A stretch of 64,000 bases of DNA from BJHL01 sp040378885 (GTDB taxonomy: Bacteria > Planctomycetota > Phycisphaerae > Phycisphaerales > UBA1924): NCBI GenBank assembly GCA_046316615.1, contig JBKDAN010000053.1, forward strand, positions 62,001 to 126,000, read 5' to 3'. Within the stretch, counting starts at the first letter, position 1. Each line of letters begins with the position of its first letter. The notes below the pieces were generated by a model. It worked only from the letters and a program-made list of their open reading frames with translations, did no database searches and was not told the origin of the DNA. This document shows positions 41,864-50,621 of the stretch, piece after piece. Both the position numbers and the translations under genes were made by a program.

Positions 41864-43048
41864 TCACGCTGCGGCGGCTTGGGCCGGCACCTGCCAGCGC
41901 ACGTGCACCTCAGAAGGAATGAGGCTGGCGCGGGCGTAGCTGTGCAACCGCTCGATGGTGAGCGTGGTGAGCTCATACCCGCGTGCAAGCACCGTGCGGC
42001 CATCCTGCGCGATGATGTCATCGAGCAGTTGCATGCCTTCACGCAGCTTGCCCACCGCGACCTTGCCCGACTGATACTCAATCGTGACCTTGGGCGTACC
42101 CGCATTCTCTTTCAGCAGTTCTTCGACGACGATCAGCACCTGTTCTGCGACTGGCGAGCGGTCCTGCTGCAGCGACTCGGTGATTTCGGACGCTTTACAC
42201 ACGCCGCGGCGGACGCGCTCGACATCTATCGCGACGCGAAGCACGCGAGCGGGAAGCGCGACAGGCGATGCAGCGTTGAGCGCATGGAAGGGCGTGTCAT
42301 CGCAGCATGACGCGACGATCTCAGACACTTGCGCAAGCCGCGGGATGTGATGCAGCAGCTTCGCGCCCGACTTGGTGCACTCGTGCAGGTTGGCTTCTTC
42401 GAACATCGCCGCATCGCTGAGCTCGCGCATCACCGCAAAGCCCAGCAGACTCAGGCTGGCAGCAATGGGCAGGCGCCAGTCGGATGACAACCCGATCTTG
42501 TTGGCGATGCGGTGGGTGTTGGCGCGCACAGATGCTGTCGAGATCGCGAGCGTGGGCCGCGACAGCGTCATCGCATCGGTGAGCAGGCGAATGGAGCCCG
42601 CCAGCGTGTCGCGTAGTAGCACGCGTTCTGCGGTAATCAGCTCATACTGACGCATACCCGCGGCGATCGCGGCGTCCATCGTTTCGGGCGTGCAGGGCTT
42701 GTTGAGGAACCGGAAGACGTGTCCGCGGTTGATGGCCTGCGCCGCTGTCGCCTGATCGACGTTGCCCGTCAGCATCATCAGCACGCTGTCTTTCGCGAGC
42801 GGGCGGACCGCCTCCAGAAACTCGATGCCGTTCATGCCGGGCATCTGCATGTCGGTGATGATGACCGCGAACGGCCCCTTCTCCTTGACGAGCGTGATGG
42901 CCGCGGGACCGCCTTGCGCGGTGACCAGGTTCCACTTGCGACCGATGGAGCGCCGAAAACCCGCGAGCACATTGGCGTCGTCATCGACGATCATGAGGCT
43001 GAGCGGAGCGTTCGCGGGCGTGGACGACGCGTGTTCGTTGATGTTCAT
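41864..43048 (-). CDS. Response regulator with HD-type phosphohydrolase-like C-domain
   Basis: A 394-residue regulator. The receiver has LSLMIVDDDANVLAGFRRSI, phosphoacceptor Asp66 in AVIITDMQMPGMNGIEFLEA, and the conserved LTGNVDQATAAQAINRGHVF, FRFLNKPC. The C-domain aligns by eye with RpfG-like HD response regulators (ADxxxAIxAI and FRFLxKPC style linker), but the HD pair itself looks degenerate (LSLLGFAVMRELSDAAM), so cyclic-di-GMP hydrolysis is doubtful. The ATG overlaps the stop of the HDOD regulator by four bases (ATGA), so translation is coupled. The histidine kinase gene starts the operon. Confidence 0.82.
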   Translation of the reverse strand: MNINEHASSTPANAPLSLMIVDDDANVLAGFRRSIGRKWNLVTAQGGPAAITLVKEKGPFAVIITDMQMPGMNGIEFLEAVRPLAKDSVLMMLTGNVDQATAAQAINRGHVFRFLNKPCTPETMDAAIAAGMRQYELITAERVLLRDTLAGSIRLLTDAMTLSRPTLAISTASVRANTHRIANKIGLSSDWRLPIAASLSLLGFAVMRELSDAAMFEEANLHECTKSGAKLLHHIPRLAQVSEIVASCCDDTPFHALNAASPVALPARVLRVAIDVERVRRGVCKASEITESLQQDRSPVAEQVLIVVEELLKENAGTPKVTIEYQSGKVAVGKLREGMQLLDDIIAQDGRTVLARGYELTTLTIERLHSYARASLIPSEVHVRWQVPAQAAAA

Positions 43049-44223
43049 GCGGCGTGCCTTTCTTTCCGCAATCGCGACCATTCAAGGCCGCGGGTGAACA
43101 GAAACTCCTCGCAAGGTTCGATCGCTTCGACGTATCGCGAGACGGGATTGAGCGCTCGGGCGGCGTGCACATACGTGAGCGGATGAGCAGCCTCATTCAC
43201 GCTTGATTTGAACGGATCATCCTGATACGTGACCGCTTCGACGACGGCGTCATTGAAAGCCCACAGACCAAGGGCGTAACCGCCCACATGCTGCTGCGGC
43301 GCGCCGCACGTTGATGCTTCTGCCTTGTGCAGCTTCGCGCCGGATTCCGTGAGCTTGCACGCCGCGATGAGATTGATGGGTTCGTACCGCACGAGCAGCG
43401 CACGCCCGATGAGGCTCAGCGCGCCTGCGAGGAGTGACTGCTCGACGACGGCCTGCGACTGACCGGCTTTGCGAGCAAGCGCCTCCGCGGCTGCGCCAAT
43501 GCGCAGACTCGCGGCCCAGAGCGACGAGATGACATGCGAACACGCGTCGTCGGCCGCGAGACAATCAAACGCGTGAGCAGTCACGGCGATGGCGCGCAGG
43601 TTTCGCGTGCCCAGCAGGGAAATGGCGTCCTTGGCAGTGCTGATGCGGCGCGGTATGCCGAAGAACGAGGTGTTGACGAGCTGAATGAGCTTGGTCTTGA
43701 GAGCTACGTCACGCTCGACGATCTCTGCGATCGCGGTGAGCGATGCGTCAGCGTCAAGGGCCTTGCCCAGCATGGTGTGTGTGCTCGCCAGCAGCGGAAG
43801 CGACACAACACCCGCACTGACCTTACGAAGCCGACGAGATTCCAGCAGCGTTCGCACTGTCTGCGCGCGAAGAACCGTGGCTCGCACCGCGTCGGGGTCG
43901 CACGGCTTCTGCAGGAACTGGTGCACGGCGCCAATGTCACCCAGCAGTTCAGCCTGATCGGTCTGGCCCGAGAGAATCACCCGCAGCGCATCGGGCCAGC
44001 TCTGCTGCACCCGACGCAGAACCTGTGCGCCGTTCATGCCCGGCATGCGCATGTCGGACACCACAACATCCGCGGGCGATTCGTTCATCGCGCGGATCGC
44101 GGCTTCGCCTGATTCCACGAATCGCATGTCCCAGTCAAAGCGGCTGGCGCGAAGCTGACGGCGCAGGCCATCAAGAATGCGGGGTTCATCGTCCACGAAG
44201 AGCACACTGAATTGCTGTGACAC
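43045..44223 (-). CDS. Response regulator with HDOD output domain
   Basis: A 392-residue regulator. The N-terminal receiver has QQFSVLFVDDEPRILDGLRR, phosphoacceptor Asp57 in DVVVSDMRMPGMNGAQVLRR, and ILSGQTDQAELLGDIGAVHQ followed by FLQKPC. After it comes an HDOD domain: TLLESRRLRKVSAGVVSLPL, ADASLTAIAEIVERDVALKT and KLIQLVNTSFFGIPRRIST. HDOD domains are found in signalling proteins that control motility and cyclic nucleotide use; no enzymatic residues are expected. It lies 12 bp after the histidine kinase gene and overlaps the next regulator by four bases. Confidence 0.9.
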   Translation of the reverse strand: MSQQFSVLFVDDEPRILDGLRRQLRASRFDWDMRFVESGEAAIRAMNESPADVVVSDMRMPGMNGAQVLRRVQQSWPDALRVILSGQTDQAELLGDIGAVHQFLQKPCDPDAVRATVLRAQTVRTLLESRRLRKVSAGVVSLPLLASTHTMLGKALDADASLTAIAEIVERDVALKTKLIQLVNTSFFGIPRRISTAKDAISLLGTRNLRAIAVTAHAFDCLAADDACSHVISSLWAASLRIGAAAEALARKAGQSQAVVEQSLLAGALSLIGRALLVRYEPINLIAACKLTESGAKLHKAEASTCGAPQQHVGGYALGLWAFNDAVVEAVTYQDDPFKSSVNEAAHPLTYVHAARALNPVSRYVEAIEPCEEFLFTRGLEWSRLRKERHAA

Positions 44224-44235
44224 GCTGTGTCCTCC

Positions 44236-46146
44236 TCAGGCCGCTTGCGCGACCTCTTGCTCATTCTGGGCGATGACGGGCAGACGAACGATGAAACTGG
44301 TACCCACACCAGGCTGTGACTCGAAGGTCATCTCACCCGCGTGCTTGTCCACGATGATGCTGCGACTGATGGCAAGACCTTGCCCCGTGCCCTTGCCGAC
44401 ACCCTTGGTTGTGAAGAACGGCGTGAACAGGCGCGGCTGTACCGCGACCGGTATGCCCGAACCATTGTCAGAAACGCGAATCTCGACGAAGTCGCTGCCC
44501 GCACGCGTGCTGACAGTGATGAGCCCCTTCGCACCCGAGTTGCCTTGCTTCTCAGCGATGGCATCTGCGGCGTTCACCACCATGTTGAGAATGACCTGAT
44601 TGAACTCCGCAACAAGGCACGGGATCATCGGCAGGTTGTGGTCAAACTCCGTCTTGAGGTCAGCGACGTACTTCCACCGGTGCGTGCAGACGACGACGGT
44701 TGAAGCAATCGCCTTGTTGATATCGAGAAGCTGCTTATCGGCGCTGCCAGGGTGCGAAAAGTCCTTCATCGCGCGCACGATCGTTGAGACTCGCTCCAGC
44801 CCGTCGAGTGACTGATCGATCGCGGCGGGCACTTCGACACGTGCGAACTCGTAGTCAAGCTGCTCAAGATCCTTCTGGATCTGCTGGCGACGCTCATCCC
44901 ACGACTTGGCGCCGGCATCGACATCAAGCTGCTTCGCATAGCTCTCCACCACTCGCAGGAGTGAGCCGAACTGTGACTCCAGGAATCGCGTGTTGTCGCT
45001 CACATACTGCACGGGCGTATTGATCTCGTGCGCGATGCCCGCGGCAAGCTGGCCGATGGATTCCAGCTTCTGCGCCTGTGCCAGGCTCGCTTCGAGCGCC
45101 TTGCGATCCGTGATGTCGGCATAGATGCTGAGCACGCCGACGACTTCACCGGATTCGTCGCGCATCGGCACCTTGCTTGCAAGATACTGCCGAGACTTGC
45201 CCGCGGTAACGCGCGAGAGCTCCATGCTCAGCAAGGCGCGGCCGGTTGCAATGACGATCGCATCCTGCTGCTGGTTGACCGCTGCTTCCTCAAGTTCCAC
45301 GGGCAGTTCGGTTTCCTGCTTGCCCTCAATGTCTTTGGGCGATGCCAGACCCACAAGACCCGCAAACGCAGTGTTGCAGCCGCGATACACAAGGTCACGG
45401 TCCTTCCACACCACGTAGTACGGGATATGCGACATGACATTCGTGAGCAGTTCGCGCTCACGGTACATCTCATGCTGGGCTTCCACCAGTTCTCGCGTGC
45501 GAGCGATGACGGCGGACTCGGTTCGTTCGCTTTCCAGCGCGTTGACCGCCTGCGCCTCCGATGTCTCGCGCAGTTGACGCATGCTGGCAAGGCATGAGTA
45601 TGACAAGACGCCCGCCGCGGCGCACAACCAGCCCGCGGCTTCTGTCGCGCGATGCAGCGAGATCGCATCCGCCGTCAGAGCGACCGCGACGCCGCTCACG
45701 CTCAGCCCTGCCGCAACCGCGGCGACGACTGGCCACTCGCGATACATCGCCAGCAAAGCGAGGGAGAAGCACGCATGCAACTGTGCAGCAGACTCATCTG
45801 TGCCTGTAGATAGATAGGCAACGGAGGCAAAGACCTGACTGACTGCAACGATCCACCGGGTACTGACGTCGCCAGCCTTGAGCTTGGCGGCAGCAGCGCC
45901 ACTGGCCAGCAGACAGCCGGCGATGATCATGGCCACGTGACCCATCACCAGGAAGATGGCGAACGCCGCTACCGCCTGTGCCATCATCGCATACGCCATG
46001 ACGCGATCAGTCTGGAGATACATCTCGGACCGATGGTGCACAAACAGCCAGTGTGATGCCTCTTTGGTTTCCTGATGGAGTTCCACGCGACCCGCCTCCC
46101 CAGCTTGGCTCAACGGTGCCCCTTCCCATTTGTCGGTGGCGTTCAT
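44236..46146 (-). CDS. Hybrid-type sensor histidine kinase (membrane, PAS, HisKA, HATPase)
   Basis: A 636-residue kinase that probably phosphorylates the two downstream response regulators. Membrane segments lie at about residues 48-190 (MAQAVAAFAIFLVMGHVAMI and related stretches), followed by a coiled region and a PAS domain (MSHIPYYVVWKDRDLVYRGC). HisKA has the phosphoacceptor His373 in LAAGIAHEINTPVQYVSDNT. The ATPase blocks are NQVILNMVVNAADAIAEKQ, EIRVSDNGSGIPVAV and GKGTGQGLAISRSIIVDKHA. I chose ATG 46146, behind AGGGTAGGGG; an ATG at 46194 would add 16 residues. There is no receiver domain, so despite the family name in some genomes it is a plain kinase. Confidence 0.88.
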   Translation of the reverse strand: MNATDKWEGAPLSQAGEAGRVELHQETKEASHWLFVHHRSEMYLQTDRVMAYAMMAQAVAAFAIFLVMGHVAMIIAGCLLASGAAAAKLKAGDVSTRWIVAVSQVFASVAYLSTGTDESAAQLHACFSLALLAMYREWPVVAAVAAGLSVSGVAVALTADAISLHRATEAAGWLCAAAGVLSYSCLASMRQLRETSEAQAVNALESERTESAVIARTRELVEAQHEMYRERELLTNVMSHIPYYVVWKDRDLVYRGCNTAFAGLVGLASPKDIEGKQETELPVELEEAAVNQQQDAIVIATGRALLSMELSRVTAGKSRQYLASKVPMRDESGEVVGVLSIYADITDRKALEASLAQAQKLESIGQLAAGIAHEINTPVQYVSDNTRFLESQFGSLLRVVESYAKQLDVDAGAKSWDERRQQIQKDLEQLDYEFARVEVPAAIDQSLDGLERVSTIVRAMKDFSHPGSADKQLLDINKAIASTVVVCTHRWKYVADLKTEFDHNLPMIPCLVAEFNQVILNMVVNAADAIAEKQGNSGAKGLITVSTRAGSDFVEIRVSDNGSGIPVAVQPRLFTPFFTTKGVGKGTGQGLAISRSIIVDKHAGEMTFESQPGVGTSFIVRLPVIAQNEQEVAQAA

Positions 46147-46407
46147 CACGCCCCTACCCTGTGAAACATCGCCCGACGCATAAGGTCGCGGCATGGAAAT
46201 GCTCGAGTTTGCGCGTTTCAGGCCGCTGATATGCGGCGCAACAGCCGTAACTGGGCAGGCTTATCCAGATTCACCTCGCACTCACAAACTCCAAACATGC
46301 CAACTCGGCTGTCTTTGCTGAGGGTGCCGACGCCTGAATGCCGCTCTGTGTAATAGAAGAGGCGATTCGCTCGCTTCTTGGAAGGTTTGTGGTACATTGC
46401 ATCCGCG

Positions 46408-48342
46408 ATGAGTAAGGGCATGGAGAAGTTCGAAGTCGATGACGTTTCCACGGTGATCGGTCCGGGTACTGCGTGCCCGATCGAGGGTCCTGGCACGCTC
46501 ATTGGCCAATACAAACTGCTGCAGGTGATCGGCGAAGGCGGCTTCGGCTTTGTTTACATGGCTCAGCAGAATGAGCCAGTGCGGCGCAAGGTCGCGCTCA
46601 AGATCGTCAAGCCCGGCATGGATACCAAGCAGGTGATCGGCCGGTTTGAAGTCGAGCGCCAGGCGCTGGCGATGATGGATCACCCCAACATCGCCAAGGT
46701 TTACGACGCGGGCATGACGGCTACGGGTCGGCCTTATTTCGTGATGGAGCTCGTCAAGGGCGTGCCCATCAACGAGTACTGCGATGATGCGAACCTCACG
46801 ACCAAGGAACGACTTGAGCTGTTCGTCACGGTGTGCCACGCCATTCAGCATGCGCACACCAAGGGCATCGTGCACCGCGATCTCAAGCCCAGCAACGTGC
46901 TTGTCACGCTGCACGACGACAAGCCGATCGTGAAAGTCATCGACTTCGGCATCGCCAAGGCGATGAACCAGGACCTGACCGACAAGACGGTCTTTACGGA
47001 GTTCCGCCAGTTCATCGGCACGCCCGAGTACATGAGCCCCGAGCAGGCCGCCATGAGCGGTCTGGACGTTGACACGCGCAGCGACACCTATTCGCTTGGC
47101 GTCATTCTCTACCAGCTCATTGCGGGTGTGACGCCGTTTGACAGTTCACGGTTGCGCGGCGCGAGTCTGCAAGAGATTCAACGCGTGCTGAAGGAAGAAG
47201 AGCCGCCGCGCCCCTCGACGCGATTGAGCCGCGCACTGCGAGAAGAAAAGCTCGCAACCAAAGCCGGTACCGCTGACGCGGGTTCGCAGCAGAGCACCAA
47301 GACCGGCACGCAAACCGCCGCGTTTATCGCAAGGCACCGCCGGACCGACGTCAACACGCTGCGTCAGCAGCTCGCGGGCGATCTTGACTGGATCGTGATG
47401 AAGTGCCTGGAGAAGGATCGGGCGCAGCGCTACGAAACCGTGTCGGCGCTTGCGGAGGACATTCGCCGCTTCCTGGCGCACGAGCCGATCATCGCTCGCC
47501 CCCCCACCACCGTGTACCGCGCGCGGAAGTTCGCGCGGCGCAATCGCGGCGGGCTGGCTGTGGCGCTTGGTGCAGCGTGCGCGCTGGTGCTCACCTTCGC
47601 CGGGCTGGTATACGGCCTGGCCGAAGCGCGGCTCGAGCGCGACAAGACCGCCCAGCGCGAAACCGTGACCCGCGCCGAAATGCTGCTGGCAACCATGGAC
47701 TCGGTGCGTCAGTACACCATCAAGAACGTGCGTCCCGCGCTCGAAGAAGCCAATGCGGGCGCTGGTGCAGGCGTGAGCGGCGCCGCGGCACACGAAGCCC
47801 TTGAACTGACGCCCGAACTGCGCGCACGGCTCGATGACGAGAACTTCCGCAGCGAAATGGTGCCCGGCTTCTCTGCGATGCAGGTCGCCCGCCACTTCGC
47901 CGCCAACGAGAAGTACAAGCACTTCGTCTATCGCGAAGCCAGCCCCAACCCCACCAATCGCAGCAACAGGACCGACTCGTTCGAAGAGCAACTGGTCGCC
48001 AAGTTCCAGGAAGATCGCAACGCCAAGGAATCAAGCGGCATCATCGAACGCAACGGCGTGCGCACGTTCTACATCGCTCGCCCGATGATCGTGGGCGATG
48101 CTCGCTGTCTTGATTGCCACACCACGCCGGAAAAGGCTCCGCGCCGTCAGGTGGAGCTCTACGGCAGCGAAGGTGGGTACAACTGGAAGCTGGGCGACGT
48201 GATCGCGACGCAGGTGGTGTACGTGCCCGTCAGCGAAGCGTTCAAGGCCGACGAATCGCGCACGTTCACTGTGCTCGCAGCGTTGGCCGGAGCGTTCGTA
48301 CTTGTGAGCGCTGCGGGCCTGTACCTGCTTCGCAAGGCGTGA
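46408..48342 (+). CDS. Ser/Thr protein kinase fused to a CxxCH-containing sensor-like C-domain
   Basis: A 644-residue membrane protein. The cytoplasmic kinase domain is complete: GEGGFGFVY loop (residues 42-50), VALKIVKPG with Lys65, HRDLKPSN (His156 to Asp158) and DFGIAKAM (179-181), then APE-like GTPEYMSPEQAA. A membrane segment at about 381-403 links to a C-terminal part with LTPELRARLDDENFRSEMVP, FVYREASPNPTNRSNRTDSF and the motif DARCLDCHTTPEKAPRR. The CxxCH (Cys567, Cys570, His571) is a c-type heme attachment pattern of the DUF3365/Tll0287 type. A second hydrophobic segment ends the protein. The heme-binding part would be extracytoplasmic. I know of Ser/Thr kinases with other sensors in planctomycetes; this combination seems unusual. 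Start ATG 46408. Confidence 0.88.
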   Translation: MSKGMEKFEVDDVSTVIGPGTACPIEGPGTLIGQYKLLQVIGEGGFGFVYMAQQNEPVRRKVALKIVKPGMDTKQVIGRFEVERQALAMMDHPNIAKVYDAGMTATGRPYFVMELVKGVPINEYCDDANLTTKERLELFVTVCHAIQHAHTKGIVHRDLKPSNVLVTLHDDKPIVKVIDFGIAKAMNQDLTDKTVFTEFRQFIGTPEYMSPEQAAMSGLDVDTRSDTYSLGVILYQLIAGVTPFDSSRLRGASLQEIQRVLKEEEPPRPSTRLSRALREEKLATKAGTADAGSQQSTKTGTQTAAFIARHRRTDVNTLRQQLAGDLDWIVMKCLEKDRAQRYETVSALAEDIRRFLAHEPIIARPPTTVYRARKFARRNRGGLAVALGAACALVLTFAGLVYGLAEARLERDKTAQRETVTRAEMLLATMDSVRQYTIKNVRPALEEANAGAGAGVSGAAAHEALELTPELRARLDDENFRSEMVPGFSAMQVARHFAANEKYKHFVYREASPNPTNRSNRTDSFEEQLVAKFQEDRNAKESSGIIERNGVRTFYIARPMIVGDARCLDCHTTPEKAPRRQVELYGSEGGYNWKLGDVIATQVVYVPVSEAFKADESRTFTVLAALAGAFVLVSAAGLYLLRKA

Positions 48343-48346
48343 GGCG

Positions 48347-49153
48347 TCAGAACGTCAGCGGATTATCCATGACGGGCCGACGACGCGGCAGCTTGGGCGG
48401 CGGCGCAACCAGTGCGTCCTTCGCGGTGAACATCAGCGCTTGGCTGAGCTTTTCATGATCGGGCACCGCATCGAGCAGTTCGATGAGGTCTTCAACCTTG
48501 TGAGCCGGAGGCCAGAGCGGATTGACCTTGCGGATCGCCGCGTCACCCAGCGCCTCTTGCACGCTCAGGAACCACGCGCTATCGGGCAAGGCCTCGCGCG
48601 GGGCGTTGCGCAGCGATTTCTCTTTCCAGTCCTTCAACGCTGCGGGCGGTTCAACCTGCACGCGCGCCACGATATTCTCAAACTCACCCGCGCCAACTCC
48701 CACGATGGGCCACTTGCCGGCGCTGGTGGTGGGTTCCTTCACGAGCGTCAATGCAGGCACCTTGCGGTTGCGGACAAGCTCACGGAACTGCCTGCCATCG
48801 AGCCCGATGAGCGGCGGCTCCAGCAAGTAGAAACCCGGCTCGATGCGCGTTTCAGGAGAGGGCAAACTGCCCAGTACAAACACGCCGCCTGCGTCCCGAG
48901 CGTCGGTCGCGAGGTGACGAATCTGGCGGCGGGCCTCCTGCAGCGGCATGGCGATGCGACTGATGCGATCAAAATCAAGCACGCGCCGGGCCTTGTCCAG
49001 CGCCCGCAAGCAGAACTCCTGCGCAGCGAAGTAGTCCGTCGCTTCCAGTGCGACACTCGCGCGTTCCATCAGCGCGTCGATCGCGCTCGATGCCGCGGCG
49101 ATGCGCGCATCCGAATGCGTCGGAAACTGACTTGGAACGCCTGCCAGACTCAT
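48347..49153 (-). CDS. Hypothetical protein
   Basis: A 268-residue soluble protein. The ATG at 49153 overlaps the preceding stop by four bases (ATGA), so it is co-translated with the upstream gene. The N-terminal half is helical (ASSAIDALMERASVALEATD, AQEFCLRALDKARRVLDFDR) with TPR-like spacing; the second half carries GVFVLGSLPSPETRIEPGFY and GKWPIVGVGAGEFENIVARV. It ends convergently with the kinase gene, only four bases away. I do not recognise the family. Confidence 0.7.
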   Translation of the reverse strand: MSLAGVPSQFPTHSDARIAAASSAIDALMERASVALEATDYFAAQEFCLRALDKARRVLDFDRISRIAMPLQEARRQIRHLATDARDAGGVFVLGSLPSPETRIEPGFYLLEPPLIGLDGRQFRELVRNRKVPALTLVKEPTTSAGKWPIVGVGAGEFENIVARVQVEPPAALKDWKEKSLRNAPREALPDSAWFLSVQEALGDAAIRKVNPLWPPAHKVEDLIELLDAVPDHEKLSQALMFTAKDALVAPPPKLPRRRPVMDNPLTF

Positions 49154-49818
49154 GCGCGTTGCGCGCCTCCCTCTTGACCACGCGGACCCGCGCCTTCGGC
49201 AGGCAGCGAGCCAACATGATCCGCAAGCGCGTCCAGCAACTTCTCCCACGCCTGCGCTTCTTCGCACAGGTCGTACTCCAGCACGTCGGCCAGTGCGGCC
49301 CAGTCCTGGCTGCCCAGCGCCGTCTTCACGCGGCGAAGGTGCGTCAGCAGGCGCGACGATGCCTGCGAGAAAGTCTCACCCTCGGGCAGGCCGCTCAACT
49401 GGACGCCGCCCAGATCCGTCTCAAGCAGGCTGCCGCCACGCTCGACCAAGTCCTTCACGGTCTGCCACGTCTGAAAGATCGCCTGCAGGCCAGCGATGGC
49501 CTCCTGACCCTTGTCCGCATGGATCAGCTCAGCGACGCGGTGCTGTTCGTCCAGCAATGCACGCAACGCCTCGGCGCCGTCGCCCAGCGTCACTTTCACG
49601 AGCGTCCGCGGATCGGCGGAGATGAGTTGCACCAGACCAAACTGCCCCTCGCTATCACTGGGGGTGCTGAGGGCCTCGTCGGTCAGCATCGCGCCGTCGC
49701 CCTTCACCTCGATAATGACACGGCCGCGCGCACGGGCCTGGGTCACGCCTTCGGCCAAAGCAGCCGCCAGCGTGGGGCGTGCGATAACCATCGGTTGGCC
49801 GTCTAGGGTCACATGCAT
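49150..49818 (-). CDS. Hypothetical protein
   Basis: A 222-residue acidic protein, start taken at ATG 49818 (MHVTLDGQPMVIARPTLAAA). The body is helical, with DPRTLVKVTLGDGAEALRAL, AGLQAIFQTWQTVKDLVERG and LEYDLCEEAQAWEKLLDALA. It is translationally coupled to the following gene. I see no catalytic motif. The reading further upstream to 49929 has no support. Confidence 0.68.
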   Translation of the reverse strand: MHVTLDGQPMVIARPTLAAALAEGVTQARARGRVIIEVKGDGAMLTDEALSTPSDSEGQFGLVQLISADPRTLVKVTLGDGAEALRALLDEQHRVAELIHADKGQEAIAGLQAIFQTWQTVKDLVERGGSLLETDLGGVQLSGLPEGETFSQASSRLLTHLRRVKTALGSQDWAALADVLEYDLCEEAQAWEKLLDALADHVGSLPAEGAGPRGQEGGAQRA

Positions 49819-49956
49819 ACAGACAAGATGCGCTATGTTGGCCGTTTGACCAGAAATCCCGGCACAATCGATACAGAAAATATTGACAGACGGCGACACG
49901 GACGTCCCGTTTGCGCTTCGTTTGGACAAGGCTTGCGCGATTCGGCAACCCCCGCG

Positions 49957-50583
49957 CTATACGGACGTTGCACCCTCCGCCTCGCGTAGCCGCTGCTTGT
50001 GAATGAGGCGAATGTTGCGGGCGTAGATCACCAATCCGGATGACTGCCCCAGCACGCCCACGAAGTCCTGGCGCCAAACGAAGTAGGCAAACAACGCGAC
50101 GCCGCCGCCCAGACTGAGATACCAGAATGCGGGTGGCACAACGCTCTTGCGTTCCTTCTCGCTCACAACCCATTGCAGGAACATGCGTCCGCTGAAGGCC
50201 AACTGACCGCCCAGCCCCACCACCACCCACGCCAGACTCGACCAGCCCGTGATGTTGAACAACCGGAAGAACAGGTTGTCGCCCTGATGGACCACATCGT
50301 GCAGGGCCTGTGGGCCAAACTGCTTCTCAAACTCGGCGCTGTTCATCGAAGGCGATGCGAAGCCGTTGCGCAGCAACACGCGAAAGCCAGGGGACTCTGG
50401 CTGAGCGGCGGACTCGGTCACCTCGACCACTCCACGCGCGTTACCCAACCGAAACTCCACGGTCCGAGCGCCCTCCGCGGGCTTGATGCCGGTGAACTGG
50501 TTCTTGTTGTTCCACACCAGCCACGCGCCCAAAGCGAGCACGAGAATCATGAGAGCGGGCGGTTCCCACTTGAAGCGTTTCAT
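49957..50583 (-). CDS. Membrane protein with lipid-A-disaccharide synthase N-terminal (LAB_N) domain
   Basis: A 208-residue protein with three or four hydrophobic segments. The LAB_N motif is complete: LGGQLAFSGRMFLQWVVSEK, ERKSVVPPAFWYLSLGGGVA, YFVWRQDFVGVLGQSSGLVI and YARNIRLIHKQRLRE. This domain is found at the N-terminus of some LpxB-like proteins and as a separate small membrane protein; the LpxB catalytic part is absent. The N-terminus (MKRFKWEPPALMILVLALGA) plus an intervening hydrophilic segment precede it. A role in envelope lipid handling is only inferred. Start ATG 50583. Confidence 0.85.
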   Translation of the reverse strand: MKRFKWEPPALMILVLALGAWLVWNNKNQFTGIKPAEGARTVEFRLGNARGVVEVTESAAQPESPGFRVLLRNGFASPSMNSAEFEKQFGPQALHDVVHQGDNLFFRLFNITGWSSLAWVVVGLGGQLAFSGRMFLQWVVSEKERKSVVPPAFWYLSLGGGVALFAYFVWRQDFVGVLGQSSGLVIYARNIRLIHKQRLREAEGATSV

Positions 50584-50621
50584 CGCGCAAGGCTAGGGAA
50601 GGGCCGCAAACTTCGCACGCG

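Noticed and set aside
46195..46407. Possible ncRNA between the divergent kinase genes
   Set aside because: No stable long stem or terminator is visible; it more likely holds two promoters.
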